Source of the DNA: Desulfobulbaceae bacterium
GTDB lineage: Bacteria; Desulfobacterota; Desulfobulbia; Desulfobulbales; VMSU01
DNA length: 64,000 nucleotides
Assembly (NCBI GenBank): GCA_028718985.1
Contig: JAQUKQ010000003.1
Span: 1-64,000, forward strand
Reading direction: 5' to 3'
Shown: positions 19,715 to 28,452 of the stretch, piece after piece
Position numbering within the stretch: the first letter of the stretch is position 1
Layout: every line of letters begins with the position of its first letter
Program-made: the position numbers and the translations under genes
The notes under the pieces: model-generated
Databases searched by the model: none
What the model was told of the DNA's origin: nothing
What the model saw: only the letters and a program-made list of their open reading frames with translations

Positions 19715-21235
19715 CTATGGCAACAGTCTCTGCTTGACCTCATTGGGCATCCTCGATCCGCTGATCCATTCCGTCGCTTGCTTGGGGTCAATGGCCAACC
19801 ACTGCTTGCCGAGAACTTCATAATAGGCGCTTTGTTGACTAGCCCCCCTGACACCTTCAACCCAGGAGATGGCCGCCGCCGGATCTTTATTGACCCACAT
19901 GCGCAGCACTGAGCTGGTAGCCATGCCTTGCGCCGCGTCCTGCGGCAAGCCGCTGACAAAGCTCATCGCCGCCTGCGGGTCCTTGGTCGCCCATTGCGCT
20001 GTGGTCGCCGACAAGGCCTGGCTCCGAACCTGAGGATCAGAAAATCCCGCCACCCATTTTGAAGCGGCCAAAGGATCTTGTCTTGCCCAAACCCCTCCGA
20101 TTCCGCTCAAGATACTGTCTCGTGACTCGGGGGCGGCGTTGCGACTGACCCATTCAATCGCCTTGGCGGGGTCGGTTCTCACCCACAGTCTGGAGACCGC
20201 ATTGATATTCTGCTCCCTGGTACTCCCTGCCGGCAATTGATTGACAAAACCAACCGCTGCCGCCATATCCTTTAGCGCCCAAAGTTGTACTGCCGACGAC
20301 AAGATCTCCCCTTGCACCTTTTGGTCCTCGAACTGCACCGCCCATTGCGCTGCTGCCATCGGATCCTTTTGTGCCAAGGCAAGCCCAATACGCCCCATGA
20401 GTTCCCCCTGCATTCTTGGATCGGGGATCTGAGCGGCCCAGTTGTAGGCGCTGTTCAAATCTTTCGCCGCCCAGCTATAGACAATATCCCGATAGGCTTG
20501 ATTCACCATTTTCGGCTGGGCCAAGGTTCCGGCCCACTGCAAGGCAGCAGCAGGATCAAGCCCTCCCCAGGCAGAAGCGATCTGCCTGGAAGTCCCTTGG
20601 ATCAATTTACTGTCTCCAGTTTGCGCCATCAACTGAGCAGCGGCAGCGGGATTTTTCTTTTCGAGCATGGCCCTGACCACCTCATTGGCAAAGGCGGCTC
20701 GATCATCAAATTGAGTTAAAGACGCAAGCGTTTGCAAGGCGAGCTCTGCATTCATCTGCCGGCCCAGGGTTTTGCCAAGTTCTCGCAAGGCCGTCTGCCT
20801 TTCGGTTGCGTCCTCAATCCCTGCCAGATGCTCCAACTCTACCCCAAGTTCTTCCTGGGTCATTAGCCGCTCAGCCTTCTCTTCGCCCGACACTCTCTCT
20901 GCGGCAGAACTCGCCTCAGTCCCGACCATCGCCTCATGCGGGCCGACAGCGCTCTCCTCTTGCGCCGCACTCTCTTCATTCTGGGGTGTCCCCCCCTCAT
21001 GTCCAACCGGCAATGATGATTGCTGCCTTGCCCACTGCTGTAAGACCTGATTTTTTTTCCTTCTGCTGCGCTTTACTGTCGATTTTCCCCGCTTCTCTGA
21101 CATCGATGCCGAAGGAGGTGCCACTTTTTTCGCAGGGAGGTCTTCATCTGCAAATCCCTTAAAGAAGAGGGTGATGAGTCCCACAGCCAACAACGCCAAA
21201 GCAAAGTTCACGAGTCTTGAGGAAGGTAAAGCCAT
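19715..21235 (-). CDS. Membrane-anchored 32-residue-repeat protein of unknown function
   Basis: Not recognised as a named family. It has one N-terminal hydrophobic segment (LVNFALALLAVGLITLFF), a charged, low-complexity linker to about residue 130, and then at least eight tandem repeats of about 32 residues. The repeats share a core like WAxxDPxAAxxWVxxLP (for example WARQDPLAASKWVAGF and WVNKDPAAAISWVEGV). The helical repeat pattern resembles alpha-solenoids seen in planctomycete/verrucomicrobial proteins and suggests a protein-binding scaffold outside the inner membrane; that role is inference. The ATG at 21235 is chosen because AGAGGA lies 8 bases upstream. It follows rsmB in the same direction. 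Confidence 0.7.
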   Translation of the reverse strand: MALPSSRLVNFALALLAVGLITLFFKGFADEDLPAKKVAPPSASMSEKRGKSTVKRSRRKKNQVLQQWARQQSSLPVGHEGGTPQNEESAAQEESAVGPHEAMVGTEASSAAERVSGEEKAERLMTQEELGVELEHLAGIEDATERQTALRELGKTLGRQMNAELALQTLASLTQFDDRAAFANEVVRAMLEKKNPAAAAQLMAQTGDSKLIQGTSRQIASAWGGLDPAAALQWAGTLAQPKMVNQAYRDIVYSWAAKDLNSAYNWAAQIPDPRMQGELMGRIGLALAQKDPMAAAQWAVQFEDQKVQGEILSSAVQLWALKDMAAAVGFVNQLPAGSTREQNINAVSRLWVRTDPAKAIEWVSRNAAPESRDSILSGIGGVWARQDPLAASKWVAGFSDPQVRSQALSATTAQWATKDPQAAMSFVSGLPQDAAQGMATSSVLRMWVNKDPAAAISWVEGVRGASQQSAYYEVLGKQWLAIDPKQATEWISGSRMPNEVKQRLLP

Positions 21236-21261
21236 CAAAAAAATCCTCTTTTGTCTATTTT

Positions 21262-22608
21262 TCAATCAACACGCTGCAAGCGCGCCGCAAAAAAACCGTC
21301 GCTGCCATGGATTCCCGGCACGGTCCGCAGGAACCCGGCTTCGTCAGCCAAGTGCCGAGCGCTGGCAGGCAGGCTCCCGGCCGCGTTTTCGATAGCGAAC
21401 GAGGGGAACTCCTGCAAAAACAGGGAGATCACCTCCTCATTCTCCTCAGGCTCCGTGCTACAGGTGGCGTAGACCAACACGCCGCCATCTGCCAGCAAAG
21501 GGGCCGCCTCCCGTAAAATCGCTACCTGCGTTGTCTGAAAAACCAATAAATCCTCTGCCTGGCGTTGCCAACGAATATCGGGGTGGCGACCCGTCACACC
21601 AAGCCCGGAACAGGGTGCATCAATCAAGACGGCGGCAAATTTTCTGGCAGGTTGGCTCAGGGCATACTCCCGCAGGCTTCCTGCAAAAAACTGCACATCC
21701 TGCAGGCCAAGCCTTGCCATATTCTCCTTGAATAACCCCTGCCGCAAACGCTGCGGCTCGACGGCAACGACTTTAGCAGGCGTTGCGGCAATGGCCGCGA
21801 GAACAGCCGTCTTGCCACCCAACCCGGCACAACCGTCCAGATACTCCCCGGCAGGACAGGGCAGAACCAAGCCACCAATGCATTGGGCGATCTCGTCTTG
21901 GACAAAAAACCAGCCATCGCCATAGCCGGGCAGATCGGCAACTGCCCCAGCCTCATTGACATACACGGCCTCCGGCACAAGGGCTCCCGTTTCAGCCTCA
22001 AGCCCCTGCTCGGCCAGACGCGCCAAAAAATCAGAGACCGTAATTTTGGCCGTATTGACTCGCAGGCAAAGCGTAGCGTTACGGCTATTGCTCGCACAGA
22101 GAGCGGTCATACCGGCAGTACCATAGCGTTCTCGCCAGCGCTTGAGAAGCCAGTCCGGGTGATTGCAGCGTGCCTCGGCCGGCATCTTGCCGGACTCGAT
22201 AATCGCTAACAACTCAACCTTGCGCCGATCGGTATTGCGCAACACACCATTAACAAAACCGGTTAGCCAGCGCGGCTGCCCCATCTGCTTTACGGCCTCA
22301 ACCGTTGAGTGAATAGCCGCCGAAACCGGCACCCGATCCAAAAACAGAATCTGATAGGCACCGACCCGCAAGGCCTGAAGAATCGTGGGATGTAAGCGAG
22401 GTAATGGCGTCGACGAGAGCTTGGCAAGCAGCCAATCAAGGGTAGCGCGCTGCCGCAACACCCCAAAAACCAGCGTCTTCAGCAGATTACGATCTCTGGC
22501 GTCGGCAAACTTCAGCAGCCGGGACTCGAGCAACAGATCAACAGGTTGCTCGTTTTTTTGCCATTGATCAAGAATATCGATAGCGTGATAACGAGAGCAT
22601 TGTGACAT
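21262..22608 (-). CDS. rsmB: 16S rRNA (cytosine-C5) methyltransferase RsmB
   Basis: Methylates a cytosine (C967 in E. coli numbering) of 16S rRNA using SAM. An N-terminal NusB-like RNA-binding domain (residues 1-145) is followed by the SAM-dependent methyltransferase domain. SAM contacts are in YLDGCAGLGGKTAVLA. The two catalytic cysteines lie in DAPCSGLGVTGRHPDIRW and YATCSTEPEENE. The length of 448 aa matches the family. It lies 3 bases from pgeF. Confidence 0.95.
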   Translation of the reverse strand: MSQCSRYHAIDILDQWQKNEQPVDLLLESRLLKFADARDRNLLKTLVFGVLRQRATLDWLLAKLSSTPLPRLHPTILQALRVGAYQILFLDRVPVSAAIHSTVEAVKQMGQPRWLTGFVNGVLRNTDRRKVELLAIIESGKMPAEARCNHPDWLLKRWRERYGTAGMTALCASNSRNATLCLRVNTAKITVSDFLARLAEQGLEAETGALVPEAVYVNEAGAVADLPGYGDGWFFVQDEIAQCIGGLVLPCPAGEYLDGCAGLGGKTAVLAAIAATPAKVVAVEPQRLRQGLFKENMARLGLQDVQFFAGSLREYALSQPARKFAAVLIDAPCSGLGVTGRHPDIRWQRQAEDLLVFQTTQVAILREAAPLLADGGVLVYATCSTEPEENEEVISLFLQEFPSFAIENAAGSLPASARHLADEAGFLRTVPGIHGSDGFFAARLQRVD

Positions 22609-22611
22609 AGG

Positions 22612-23337
22612 CTACCTACGGAGGGCGATAACAGTGGCGGAACGCCCGGTTCTGCCCTCACGGCGGTAAGAGAAATAGTTAGGATCGCAGCGGGTGCAGA
22701 CTGCGGTGGTGTGGATCAGCTCGTAACTCAGCCCAGCTTCTTGCAACTGCCTGCGGCTGATGGCCCAAAAATCAAAATGGGCTGGACGTACCTGATCTTG
22801 ATGAAACTCCCGCGGCAATTCCTCCTGAAAATGGACAAATTCGGCACAGCAGGGACCTAGCGATGGGCTGATCGCAGCCCACATCACGGCGGGGTCAGCA
22901 CCGAAATCAGCTCGCATGCGCTCAACAGTTTTGGCAATGATATTGGCGACACTCCCCCGCCAACCACTATGAACATTGGCCACGACCCGATTGACCGGAT
23001 CGTACAGCACCACGGCCTGACAATCGGCCTGCTGGATTAGGAGGCCAAGGCCTGGTTGATTGGTAATCAGGGCATCATAGCCCGCATACTCGCAATCCCC
23101 GTCACCAGGCTTGGTAATGGAGAGGATGCGGTCATCATGCACCTGCTGGGCCGAAAGCAGCTGCGTCAGACCCAGGCGTTCTTTTAAGCGCCTGCGATTT
23201 TCTGCGACCAGGCAGGGATCATCCCCCACCCCGTAACTGACGTTCAAGGACGCAAAGGGAGGCCCACTCACCCCAGCTCGACGGCCGAAAAAACCGCCGA
23301 CAACACCGTCCCCAAACGCAATTGGCAAAAAATCCAT
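22612..23337 (-). CDS. pgeF: Purine nucleoside phosphorylase / laccase-domain protein (PgeF, YfiH family)
   Basis: Laccase-domain protein of 241 residues. Members have been assigned peptidoglycan editing and purine nucleoside phosphorylase activities. The metal-site pattern is present: QQVHDDRI, QQADCQAVVLYDP with the conserved Cys, and VHSGWRGSVANI. The tail SYRREGRTGRSATVI is typical. The ATG at 23337 is preferred because AGGGAAGG lies 6 bases upstream; an upstream start at 23484 would read through the terminator hairpin and into the porin gene. It probably forms a unit with rsmB. Confidence 0.92.
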   Translation of the reverse strand: MDFLPIAFGDGVVGGFFGRRAGVSGPPFASLNVSYGVGDDPCLVAENRRRLKERLGLTQLLSAQQVHDDRILSITKPGDGDCEYAGYDALITNQPGLGLLIQQADCQAVVLYDPVNRVVANVHSGWRGSVANIIAKTVERMRADFGADPAVMWAAISPSLGPCCAEFVHFQEELPREFHQDQVRPAHFDFWAISRRQLQEAGLSYELIHTTAVCTRCDPNYFSYRREGRTGRSATVIALRR

Positions 23338-23360
23338 CACAGGCCTTCCCTCTGCTCGAA

Positions 23361-23402
23361 AAAAAAGAGCGGACAAGGAGTATTCCCTGTCCGCTCTTTT
23401 GT
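23361..23402 (-). terminator. Intrinsic terminator between porin and pgeF
   Basis: AAAAGAGCGGACA on the left pairs with TGTCCGCTCTTTT on the right around a short loop. The A/T runs at the ends allow termination in either direction. It lies just downstream of the porin stop and upstream of the pgeF start, so it would isolate abundant porin mRNA. Confidence 0.75.
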
Positions 23403-23474
23403 ATACAACTGCCTGACGTCTTGTGCAACCGAGTAATGCCAGGCGACCCAATGGGTCGCCTGTACGAAGTTTGT

Positions 23475-25400
23475 TTAGAACCAAGCCTCGATCGAAACGT
23501 AGACCTGATCCATGGTGTCAACCGGGGTGTAGAACTGGGCATTCAACGGATCATTCTTCAACTCGTCGATATCCAAGGGCTCGCCGAGCCAGAAGCCACT
23601 GCCGGTGTAGTTATACATGTAGTGCTGATAGCCGAGACGCATAAAGGCCTTACCATACTTGGAGATAGCTTCACCGGCCGGAATATCCCATAAGCCATAG
23701 GCCTCGATGACATGACCACGAGTGGCCAGTTTCGAGGCGTAGAGATCGTCGTTACCCGGGGTAAAGGAGATCCAGTTCTTGGTGCCGTAGTTGTACTCCA
23801 AGCCGACCTTAAACGGTGATGCGGGGATATCATAGCGACCACCCAAGTAGACTGAGTAGCCGTCTTTGTCTTCCGGCTGTGCCCACCAGGAGCCCAAGAG
23901 ACTGGTCCCCATCTCATCCATACCGTTAGCCTTGGTCCGGGACCAACCAGCGGCTAAGAAATAGTTAAAGTCTTGAACCTTACTGGTATAAACAGCATCG
24001 GTGTGATAGATGTTGCCGAGGTTAGCACGATCAAGCATCATGTTCTGACTTGGATCCAAGGGATTAACCGCCGCATGATTATTCTCCCAGGCAGCAAACT
24101 CCATCGGATTAACAAAGTTTACGCCATCCGGCACGTTGAACATATTCATCGCGGCAAAAGACTGGATGCTGAAGAAACGATTCCCCTTGTCATAGACATC
24201 CCAACTCAGGCCAGCGAAATCAACGTCATTGACCTCGTTAACATTTCCATCCTGCGGTCCGGACTCAAAACCACGACCGTAGCAGAAGCGCACCCGGCCG
24301 GGGAAGTCCTCAACCCCAAAAAGGGACTTATAGGCGTAGCCCAGAGAGGCTCCATCGAAAGGATAATCCATGAACGCAACCGGTGTGGCCAGCCGATCAT
24401 CAGCCCCCATACGCAGCTGTGATGGAGGGCCATCCGTAGTGGGCCGACGACCGATGGAGAACCAGACAGGCGCCCCACCGATGCTATTCCAGTTCATGAA
24501 GGCGCGATCGACCCGCAGGGCATTATCCTCTGGCTGACGCGTGGAGTTGCCATCAAACGACAGAGAGTTCAACATGAACGGACCGCCACCATTCCCTGCG
24601 TTGTATTGGTAGTCAACCGGGTTATTGCTCATGCCCCAGGACTTATACATAGCCAAACGGGCCTTAAACTCGACATCCTCAGTAGCCTTGGCCCGCAGAT
24701 TGACCCGCAAACGGTTGGTCCACATGGTGTCATTGGTGTAGTCAGCGGCTGGAGTAGGAGTATAACCCATTGCCCCAAAGAGCTGAGCCCGTTGGGCAGG
24801 GGTAAATGTTTTCATGAACGCAACAAGATTTTGCGTCCTCGTTGATGGGTCCAACAAGGTAGGAGTGCCATTATAATTCACAGAATCTACGGTGCCCCCG
24901 GCCCCAAACCCAAAGCTACTGATAGCAGCAGGATCACCATAAAGCATAGATCCAAGTTGGCCTGCGGCCTGACCAGGAGTCAAACCAAAACCCATCAAAA
25001 GCTCTGCGGTAGTTCCCATGGAATTAGCCCCATGAACGGCATCACCCCAAGTTGCACGGCTTATAGCATCTGGATTGGTAAACCACTCAACACCTCTTCC
25101 GATATTTAACGCCGTATAATGGTCAACTGAATCAGCCGACACATAGTCCAAACGAGTTCGGAAATCGCCGGACAGCTGAATCCGGGCGGCATCGTCCCAC
25201 TTTTCAGATTTCTCGCTGATGGATTCGACCGTGCTTTGGGTATCTTCCTTGAGGGCTGCCATATCAGCTTGCAGCGCACTCAGTTGTTTGGTCAGGCTCT
25301 CAATCTGGGCCTCAAGTTCAGCAGGACTAGCCGCTGCGCTTGCTACCGCCGGCAAGGCAATCAATGCCGCCAGAGCCAACGTCGAAAATTTTTTCACCAT
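23475..25400 (-). CDS. Outer-membrane porin-like protein with coiled-coil N-terminus
   Basis: The 641-residue product has a clear signal peptide (MVKKFSTLALAALIALPAVASA). A heptad-like coiled coil follows (residues 30-60, AELEAQIESLTKQLSAL), then many alternating aromatic beta-strand segments and a C-terminal Phe (SIEAWF), the hallmark of outer-membrane barrels. The layout recalls the DUF3373-type porins of Desulfobacterota, an assignment from memory. The ATG at 25400 follows GGAGGGAAGAAG; the frame is open to 25490 but without a ribosome site. A strong terminator and promoter suggest high, monocistronic expression. The substrate is unknown. Confidence 0.85.
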   Translation of the reverse strand: MVKKFSTLALAALIALPAVASAAASPAELEAQIESLTKQLSALQADMAALKEDTQSTVESISEKSEKWDDAARIQLSGDFRTRLDYVSADSVDHYTALNIGRGVEWFTNPDAISRATWGDAVHGANSMGTTAELLMGFGLTPGQAAGQLGSMLYGDPAAISSFGFGAGGTVDSVNYNGTPTLLDPSTRTQNLVAFMKTFTPAQRAQLFGAMGYTPTPAADYTNDTMWTNRLRVNLRAKATEDVEFKARLAMYKSWGMSNNPVDYQYNAGNGGGPFMLNSLSFDGNSTRQPEDNALRVDRAFMNWNSIGGAPVWFSIGRRPTTDGPPSQLRMGADDRLATPVAFMDYPFDGASLGYAYKSLFGVEDFPGRVRFCYGRGFESGPQDGNVNEVNDVDFAGLSWDVYDKGNRFFSIQSFAAMNMFNVPDGVNFVNPMEFAAWENNHAAVNPLDPSQNMMLDRANLGNIYHTDAVYTSKVQDFNYFLAAGWSRTKANGMDEMGTSLLGSWWAQPEDKDGYSVYLGGRYDIPASPFKVGLEYNYGTKNWISFTPGNDDLYASKLATRGHVIEAYGLWDIPAGEAISKYGKAFMRLGYQHYMYNYTGSGFWLGEPLDIDELKNDPLNAQFYTPVDTMDQVYVSIEAWF

Positions 25401-25530
25401 CTTCTTCCCTCCAGTTTTGTGTTTGTCAAATTCCCATTCCCCAAATTGCTTAAACAACACCCCAACAGACCCTACAACACTAGCCAACATCAGAAAAACA
25501 GTATTTAATTTTTTACTTATTCAACTCAAT

Positions 25531-25559
25531 TCCATACCGTACTTTCATTAGCCTGTCAA
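25531..25559 (-). promoter_or_regulatory. Candidate sigma-70 promoter of the porin gene
   Basis: On the minus strand TTGACA (25559-25554) and TATGGA (25536-25531) are 17 bases apart. The -35 is a perfect consensus. A start near 25524 would give a leader of about 124 bases before the porin ATG. Confidence 0.5.
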
Positions 25560-26107
25560 AATAAAAAATGATTGTCAACAAGTTCTGTTCATTCCGTAAA
25601 CGTTTCAAGTATGTCAGAAATCGCCATGGCACTAGCAAAATGCCAACTAACGATATGCATTTACGTAAGAAAATTACTTTTACAATTCGCCGTCCAGGCA
25701 GATCTCAGCAGACACTTCTCGGATAAAAATAATGCCCACATCTTATTTTTTTAGTCCTTGCCCGCAATTCCCACCAGCAAGCCCCCTGGGAGCATCTCCT
25801 TCCCAACCCTTAACACGCCAGAAAATTACATCAGGCCCACGAAAAAATCCTTGCCAGCCCCTGCCCCTGTGGTAGGTTACGAAGTGGGAACCGATTGACT
25901 GCGCCGCGTCTGCGTTGCCGACGGACTGTTCAGGTGCAAAAGAACATTTCGCAGGCCTCTTCCTTAGACTGTATGCGGCACTGCCAAACAGTTCCCCTGT
26001 CGCGATATTTCAGCCGTTTTTGGGCTGAAGCGAAATGAGTTAGAAAATTATGGCGGCCTGGTTGCGCCCAGCCTCCTTTTCGTTTCCCTCTACTTTCTCC
26101 CACTATC
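25560..26107. other. Gene-free divergent region between porin and glyQ
   Basis: About 550 bases with only short, uncharacteristic open frames. The half next to the porin is AT rich and has a second TTGACA on minus near 25577. The half next to glyQ is more GC rich. No tRNA, no clear riboswitch fold and no convincing small gene were recognised. Confidence 0.4.
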
Positions 26108-26977
26108 ATGTACTTCCAAGACATCATTCTCGAACTCTCCCGCTACTGGGCCGACCAAGGCTGCGTCATTCAACAACCCTACGACATGGAGGTCGGTGCC
26201 GGCACCTTTCATCCGGCCACCCTGCTACGAGCGCTGGGGCCTGAACCGTGGCGCGCTGCCTACGTTCAGCCTTCCAGGCGTCCAACCGATGGCCGCTACG
26301 GCGAAAACCCCAACCGCCTGCAGCATTACTACCAGTTTCAGGTGGTGTTGAAGCCCTCACCTAAAGATGTCCAGGAGCTCTACCTGAACAGCCTGCGCCG
26401 TTTCAAGATCGATCCGCTGGAACACGACATCCGTTTTGTCGAAGACGACTGGGAATCGCCGACGCTCGGTGCTTCTGGCCTCGGCTGGGAGATCTGGCTG
26501 GACGGCATGGAGGTCACCCAGTTCACCTATTTCCAGCATGCCGGCAGCATCGAACTCTCACCGATCACCGCCGAAATCACTTACGGCCTCGAACGAATCG
26601 CCATGTACCTGCAGGGGGTGAACAGCGTCTATGACATCATGTGGAACGACAAGGTCAGCTATGGTGCCATTTTTCAGCAGGCCGAGCGTGAGTTCTCCGC
26701 CTTTAATTTTGAGGAGGCCAATGTCGATGAGATGGTGCGTTTTTTCAACACCTTCGAATCAGAAGCACACCGGCTCCTCGAGAAAGACCTCATCCTGCCG
26801 GCCTACGACTACTGCCTGAAATGCTCGCACACCTTTAACCTGCTTGATGCCAGAAAGGCGATCAGCGTCGCCGAACGAACCCGCTATATCGGCAGAATCA
26901 GAAACATCGCCCGCACTGTCGCAGCAAAATACACCGCCCAACGGGAAGCGATGGGACATCCATTATTGGTGAAATGA
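26108..26977 (+). CDS. glyQ: Glycyl-tRNA synthetase alpha subunit GlyQ
   Basis: Catalytic alpha subunit of the tetrameric (alpha2beta2) bacterial glycyl-tRNA synthetase. The 289-residue protein matches the family throughout: the N-terminal [36 protein letters not shown] (class II motif 2 region), [19 protein letters not shown] and the [10 protein letters not shown] motif 3. The beta subunit gene glyS, which normally follows, is not here: a terminator and oppositely oriented genes come next. The ATG at 26108 fits the family start. Confidence 0.95.
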   Translation: MYFQDIILELSRYWADQGCVIQQPYDMEVGAGTFHPATLLRALGPEPWRAAYVQPSRRPTDGRYGENPNRLQHYYQFQVVLKPSPKDVQELYLNSLRRFKIDPLEHDIRFVEDDWESPTLGASGLGWEIWLDGMEVTQFTYFQHAGSIELSPITAEITYGLERIAMYLQGVNSVYDIMWNDKVSYGAIFQQAEREFSAFNFEEANVDEMVRFFNTFESEAHRLLEKDLILPAYDYCLKCSHTFNLLDARKAISVAERTRYIGRIRNIARTVAAKYTAQREAMGHPLLVK

Positions 26978-27010
26978 TCACTCACCCTCTGGGAGAGGGT
27001 ATGTTGTAAA

Positions 27011-27054
27011 AAAGAAAAGCCCCCATCTCGGCCGAGATAGGGGCTTTTCTTTTT
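27011..27054 (+). terminator. Intrinsic terminator after glyQ (bidirectional)
   Basis: A stem AGAAAAGCCCC-ATCTCG pairs with CGAGAT-GGGGCTTTTCT with one internal mismatch and is followed by a T run. The A run on the left lets it also end the minus-strand sulfur cluster, whose last gene stops at 27072. Confidence 0.8.
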
Positions 27055-27071
27055 ACTCTATGCTCTTTGTC

Positions 27072-27245
27072 TTACCACCAACAAATAGTCTGATCGGCGG
27101 CGAAGATCATATCAACCAAATTGCTGTAATCTGGGGCGTCGACATTGAGGTCGAAGCTTGAGGCCTCACGGCCTTCGCTGACGATCTCAACCAGTTTCTT
27201 GGTCGTGGCGTCAGGCGCTGAACGGTATACGTTTAAGATTTTCAT
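27072..27245 (-). CDS. Small conserved-context protein of the sulfur cluster (57 aa)
   Basis: A 57-codon gene that a length cutoff would miss. The ATG at 27245 has AAGGAG 10 bases upstream and the frame ends in TAA at 27072. The product starts MKILNVYRSAPDATTKKL and ends in a Cys-Trp-Trp (DQTICWW). It is last in the minus-strand run dsrE-like and tusA genes and sits directly before a terminator. It is probably one of the two uncharacterised proteins of the YTD sulfur cluster. No function can be read from the sequence. The charged, soluble composition and a single Cys near the C-terminus suggest a small cytoplasmic partner protein. Confidence 0.7.
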   Translation of the reverse strand: MKILNVYRSAPDATTKKLVEIVSEGREASSFDLNVDAPDYSNLVDMIFAADQTICWW

Positions 27246-27275
27246 CGTGGCATACTCCTTAAATTATGTCAAATA

Positions 27276-27575
27276 TCAAACAATCCCATAAGGGACGATG
27301 ACGTCCATTTCCCGCATCTTCTGGCCTAATTCCTCAATGCTGATCTTGGCCATCTCGTTGGTCTCGACATTGGCGTCCATATCAGAATAGACCTCGCCTT
27401 CCATATCGCGAATCCACTCCAAATTCTCTTTATTGTAATCGTCAAAGGCAGGAACTTCAACCCCGAGAACGGTACAATAGGCGTACATGTTTTCTACGGC
27501 AAGACCGAGGGCCGAGCGCATAGCATCATGGACGTAATCTTTATGTCTGCTGACAAAACATACTTTCTTCGACAT
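27276..27575 (-). CDS. Small cluster protein, possibly DsrE-fold (99 aa)
   Basis: A 99-residue acidic protein beginning SKKVCFVSRHKDYVHDAMRSA. The strand-loop-helix start and the Cys at position 6 recall DsrE/DsrH-type folds, but the match is weak. It lies between the dsrE-like gene and the 57-residue gene on the same strand, with gaps of about 13 and 30 bases. It is taken as the second uncharacterised member of the YTD-type cluster. The start follows AAGAGGAG. Confidence 0.7.
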   Translation of the reverse strand: MSKKVCFVSRHKDYVHDAMRSALGLAVENMYAYCTVLGVEVPAFDDYNKENLEWIRDMEGEVYSDMDANVETNEMAKISIEELGQKMREMDVIVPYGIV

Positions 27576-27588
27576 CGTTATTCTCCTC

Positions 27589-27906
27589 TTATAAGGTCAG
27601 GTAACAGTCATAGTCATCAATGACAGCGCCATGCTGAGCCTGGGTCGCCATCTTCTCCTTGGTCAACCCCTTCGGCACAACGTCAACGTCGAAACCGGAC
27701 TTCTTGTAACTGTCCGCACAGATAGAGACATCAACATTCTCCATTGCGCAGAGCTCTGGAAACTCTGCGGTCGTGGTCAATTTAGTGCCCCACCAGCTGA
27801 AAAAAACCTTTACTTTGGAACCCTTTGCCACTGCGGCCTTGGTCACTCCCATGACGTGCCGCATCTGGTTGGGATTGGTAACAAAAATTCCGAGACTTTT
27901 TGCCAT
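27589..27906 (-). CDS. DsrE family sulfur-relay protein
   Basis: A 105-residue DsrE-like protein. The alternating pattern SLGIFVTNPNQ, KVKVFFSWWGT and NVDVSICADSYKKSG, with the Cys of SICADS, is where DsrE-family proteins hold their sulfane-sulfur-carrying Cys. Such proteins pass sulfur with TusA in the cytoplasm. It follows tusA on minus after a 74-base gap and has GGGAGAGA before the ATG. A direct role in sulfur disproportionation or intracellular sulfur trafficking is inferred from context. Confidence 0.85.
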   Translation of the reverse strand: MAKSLGIFVTNPNQMRHVMGVTKAAVAKGSKVKVFFSWWGTKLTTTAEFPELCAMENVDVSICADSYKKSGFDVDVVPKGLTKEKMATQAQHGAVIDDYDCYLTL

Positions 27907-27980
27907 TTTTTCTCTCCCTTAAATATAAGTGTGGCGCAGCCAAACAAGGATGCGCCAAGTGTATACCGTGAATCGCTCAA

Positions 27981-28235
27981 TCAACCTTTCTTGATGAAGA
28001 AATGGATACAGCCGTCACCCTCTCTCTCACCTAAAAAGGTGTGGCCGCTCTTCTCACACCAACCCGGGAGATCGTTTCTTGAACCGGGGTCGGTCCCCAG
28101 GATCTCAAGAATTTCACCAGACTTCAATTTACCAATTTCCTTCTTGGTGCGGAGGAGTGGCATGGGACAGCTCAACCCTTTCGCATCAAGAGTCAAATTT
28201 CCTTTAACATCAGCGGGTGCAGTTACATTGCTCAT
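27981..28235 (-). CDS. tusA: Sulfur carrier protein, TusA family
   Basis: An 84-residue TusA-like carrier. The sulfur-accepting Cys lies in the family motif GLSCPMPLLRTKKEI. A second Cys (PGWCEKSG) and the final strand CIHFFIKK complete the fold. TusA carries persulfide sulfur between enzymes. It is the first gene of the minus-strand unit and is divergent from a YedE permease, the usual TusA partner. AAGGAGA precedes the ATG. Confidence 0.93.
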   Translation of the reverse strand: MSNVTAPADVKGNLTLDAKGLSCPMPLLRTKKEIGKLKSGEILEILGTDPGSRNDLPGWCEKSGHTFLGEREGDGCIHFFIKKG

Positions 28236-28295
28236 AGTGATCTCCTTATAACAATTTATGTTTAATGGACAGCTGATTGTAAACCAATGACAGTC

Positions 28296-28324
28296 TGTCT
28301 ACCAACGTTTAATTTTGATGTCAA
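28296..28324 (-). promoter_or_regulatory. Candidate promoter for the tusA-dsrE unit
   Basis: On minus, TTGACA (28324-28319) and TAGACA (28301-28296) are 17 bases apart. The -35 is perfect, the -10 moderate. The -35 lies 3 bases from the palindrome at 28327-28352. Confidence 0.45.
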
Positions 28325-28326
28325 GT

Positions 28327-28352
28327 GGTAAATGAATGATAATTCATTCACC
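28327..28352. promoter_or_regulatory. Operator-like palindrome between tusA and the YedE gene
   Basis: GGTAAATGAAT and ATTCATTCACC are inverted repeats with one mismatch in 11 bases, around GATA. The core TGAAT-N4-ATTCA has the 14-base geometry of CRP/FNR-family sites. Centre 28339.5 would be near -50 relative to the predicted tusA start. Confidence 0.45.
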
Positions 28353-28452
28353 TAATGACTTTAGCTGCTTTCCCCTTTGGAACAGGACGTTTATCTTGCT
28401 TGACAAAATTTTATTCGCTGGGTAGAAGAGGGTAATTCTTTAAGGCAATAAC

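Noticed and set aside
27276-28000. TGA stops of the 99-residue gene and tusA as possible selenocysteine codons
   Set aside because: Both proteins end at their natural length, the read-through sequence is not family-like, and no Cys is expected there.
27631-28251. 206-codon open frame on plus across dsrE and tusA
   Set aside because: The opposite strand holds two family-matched genes with ribosome sites; this frame has neither.
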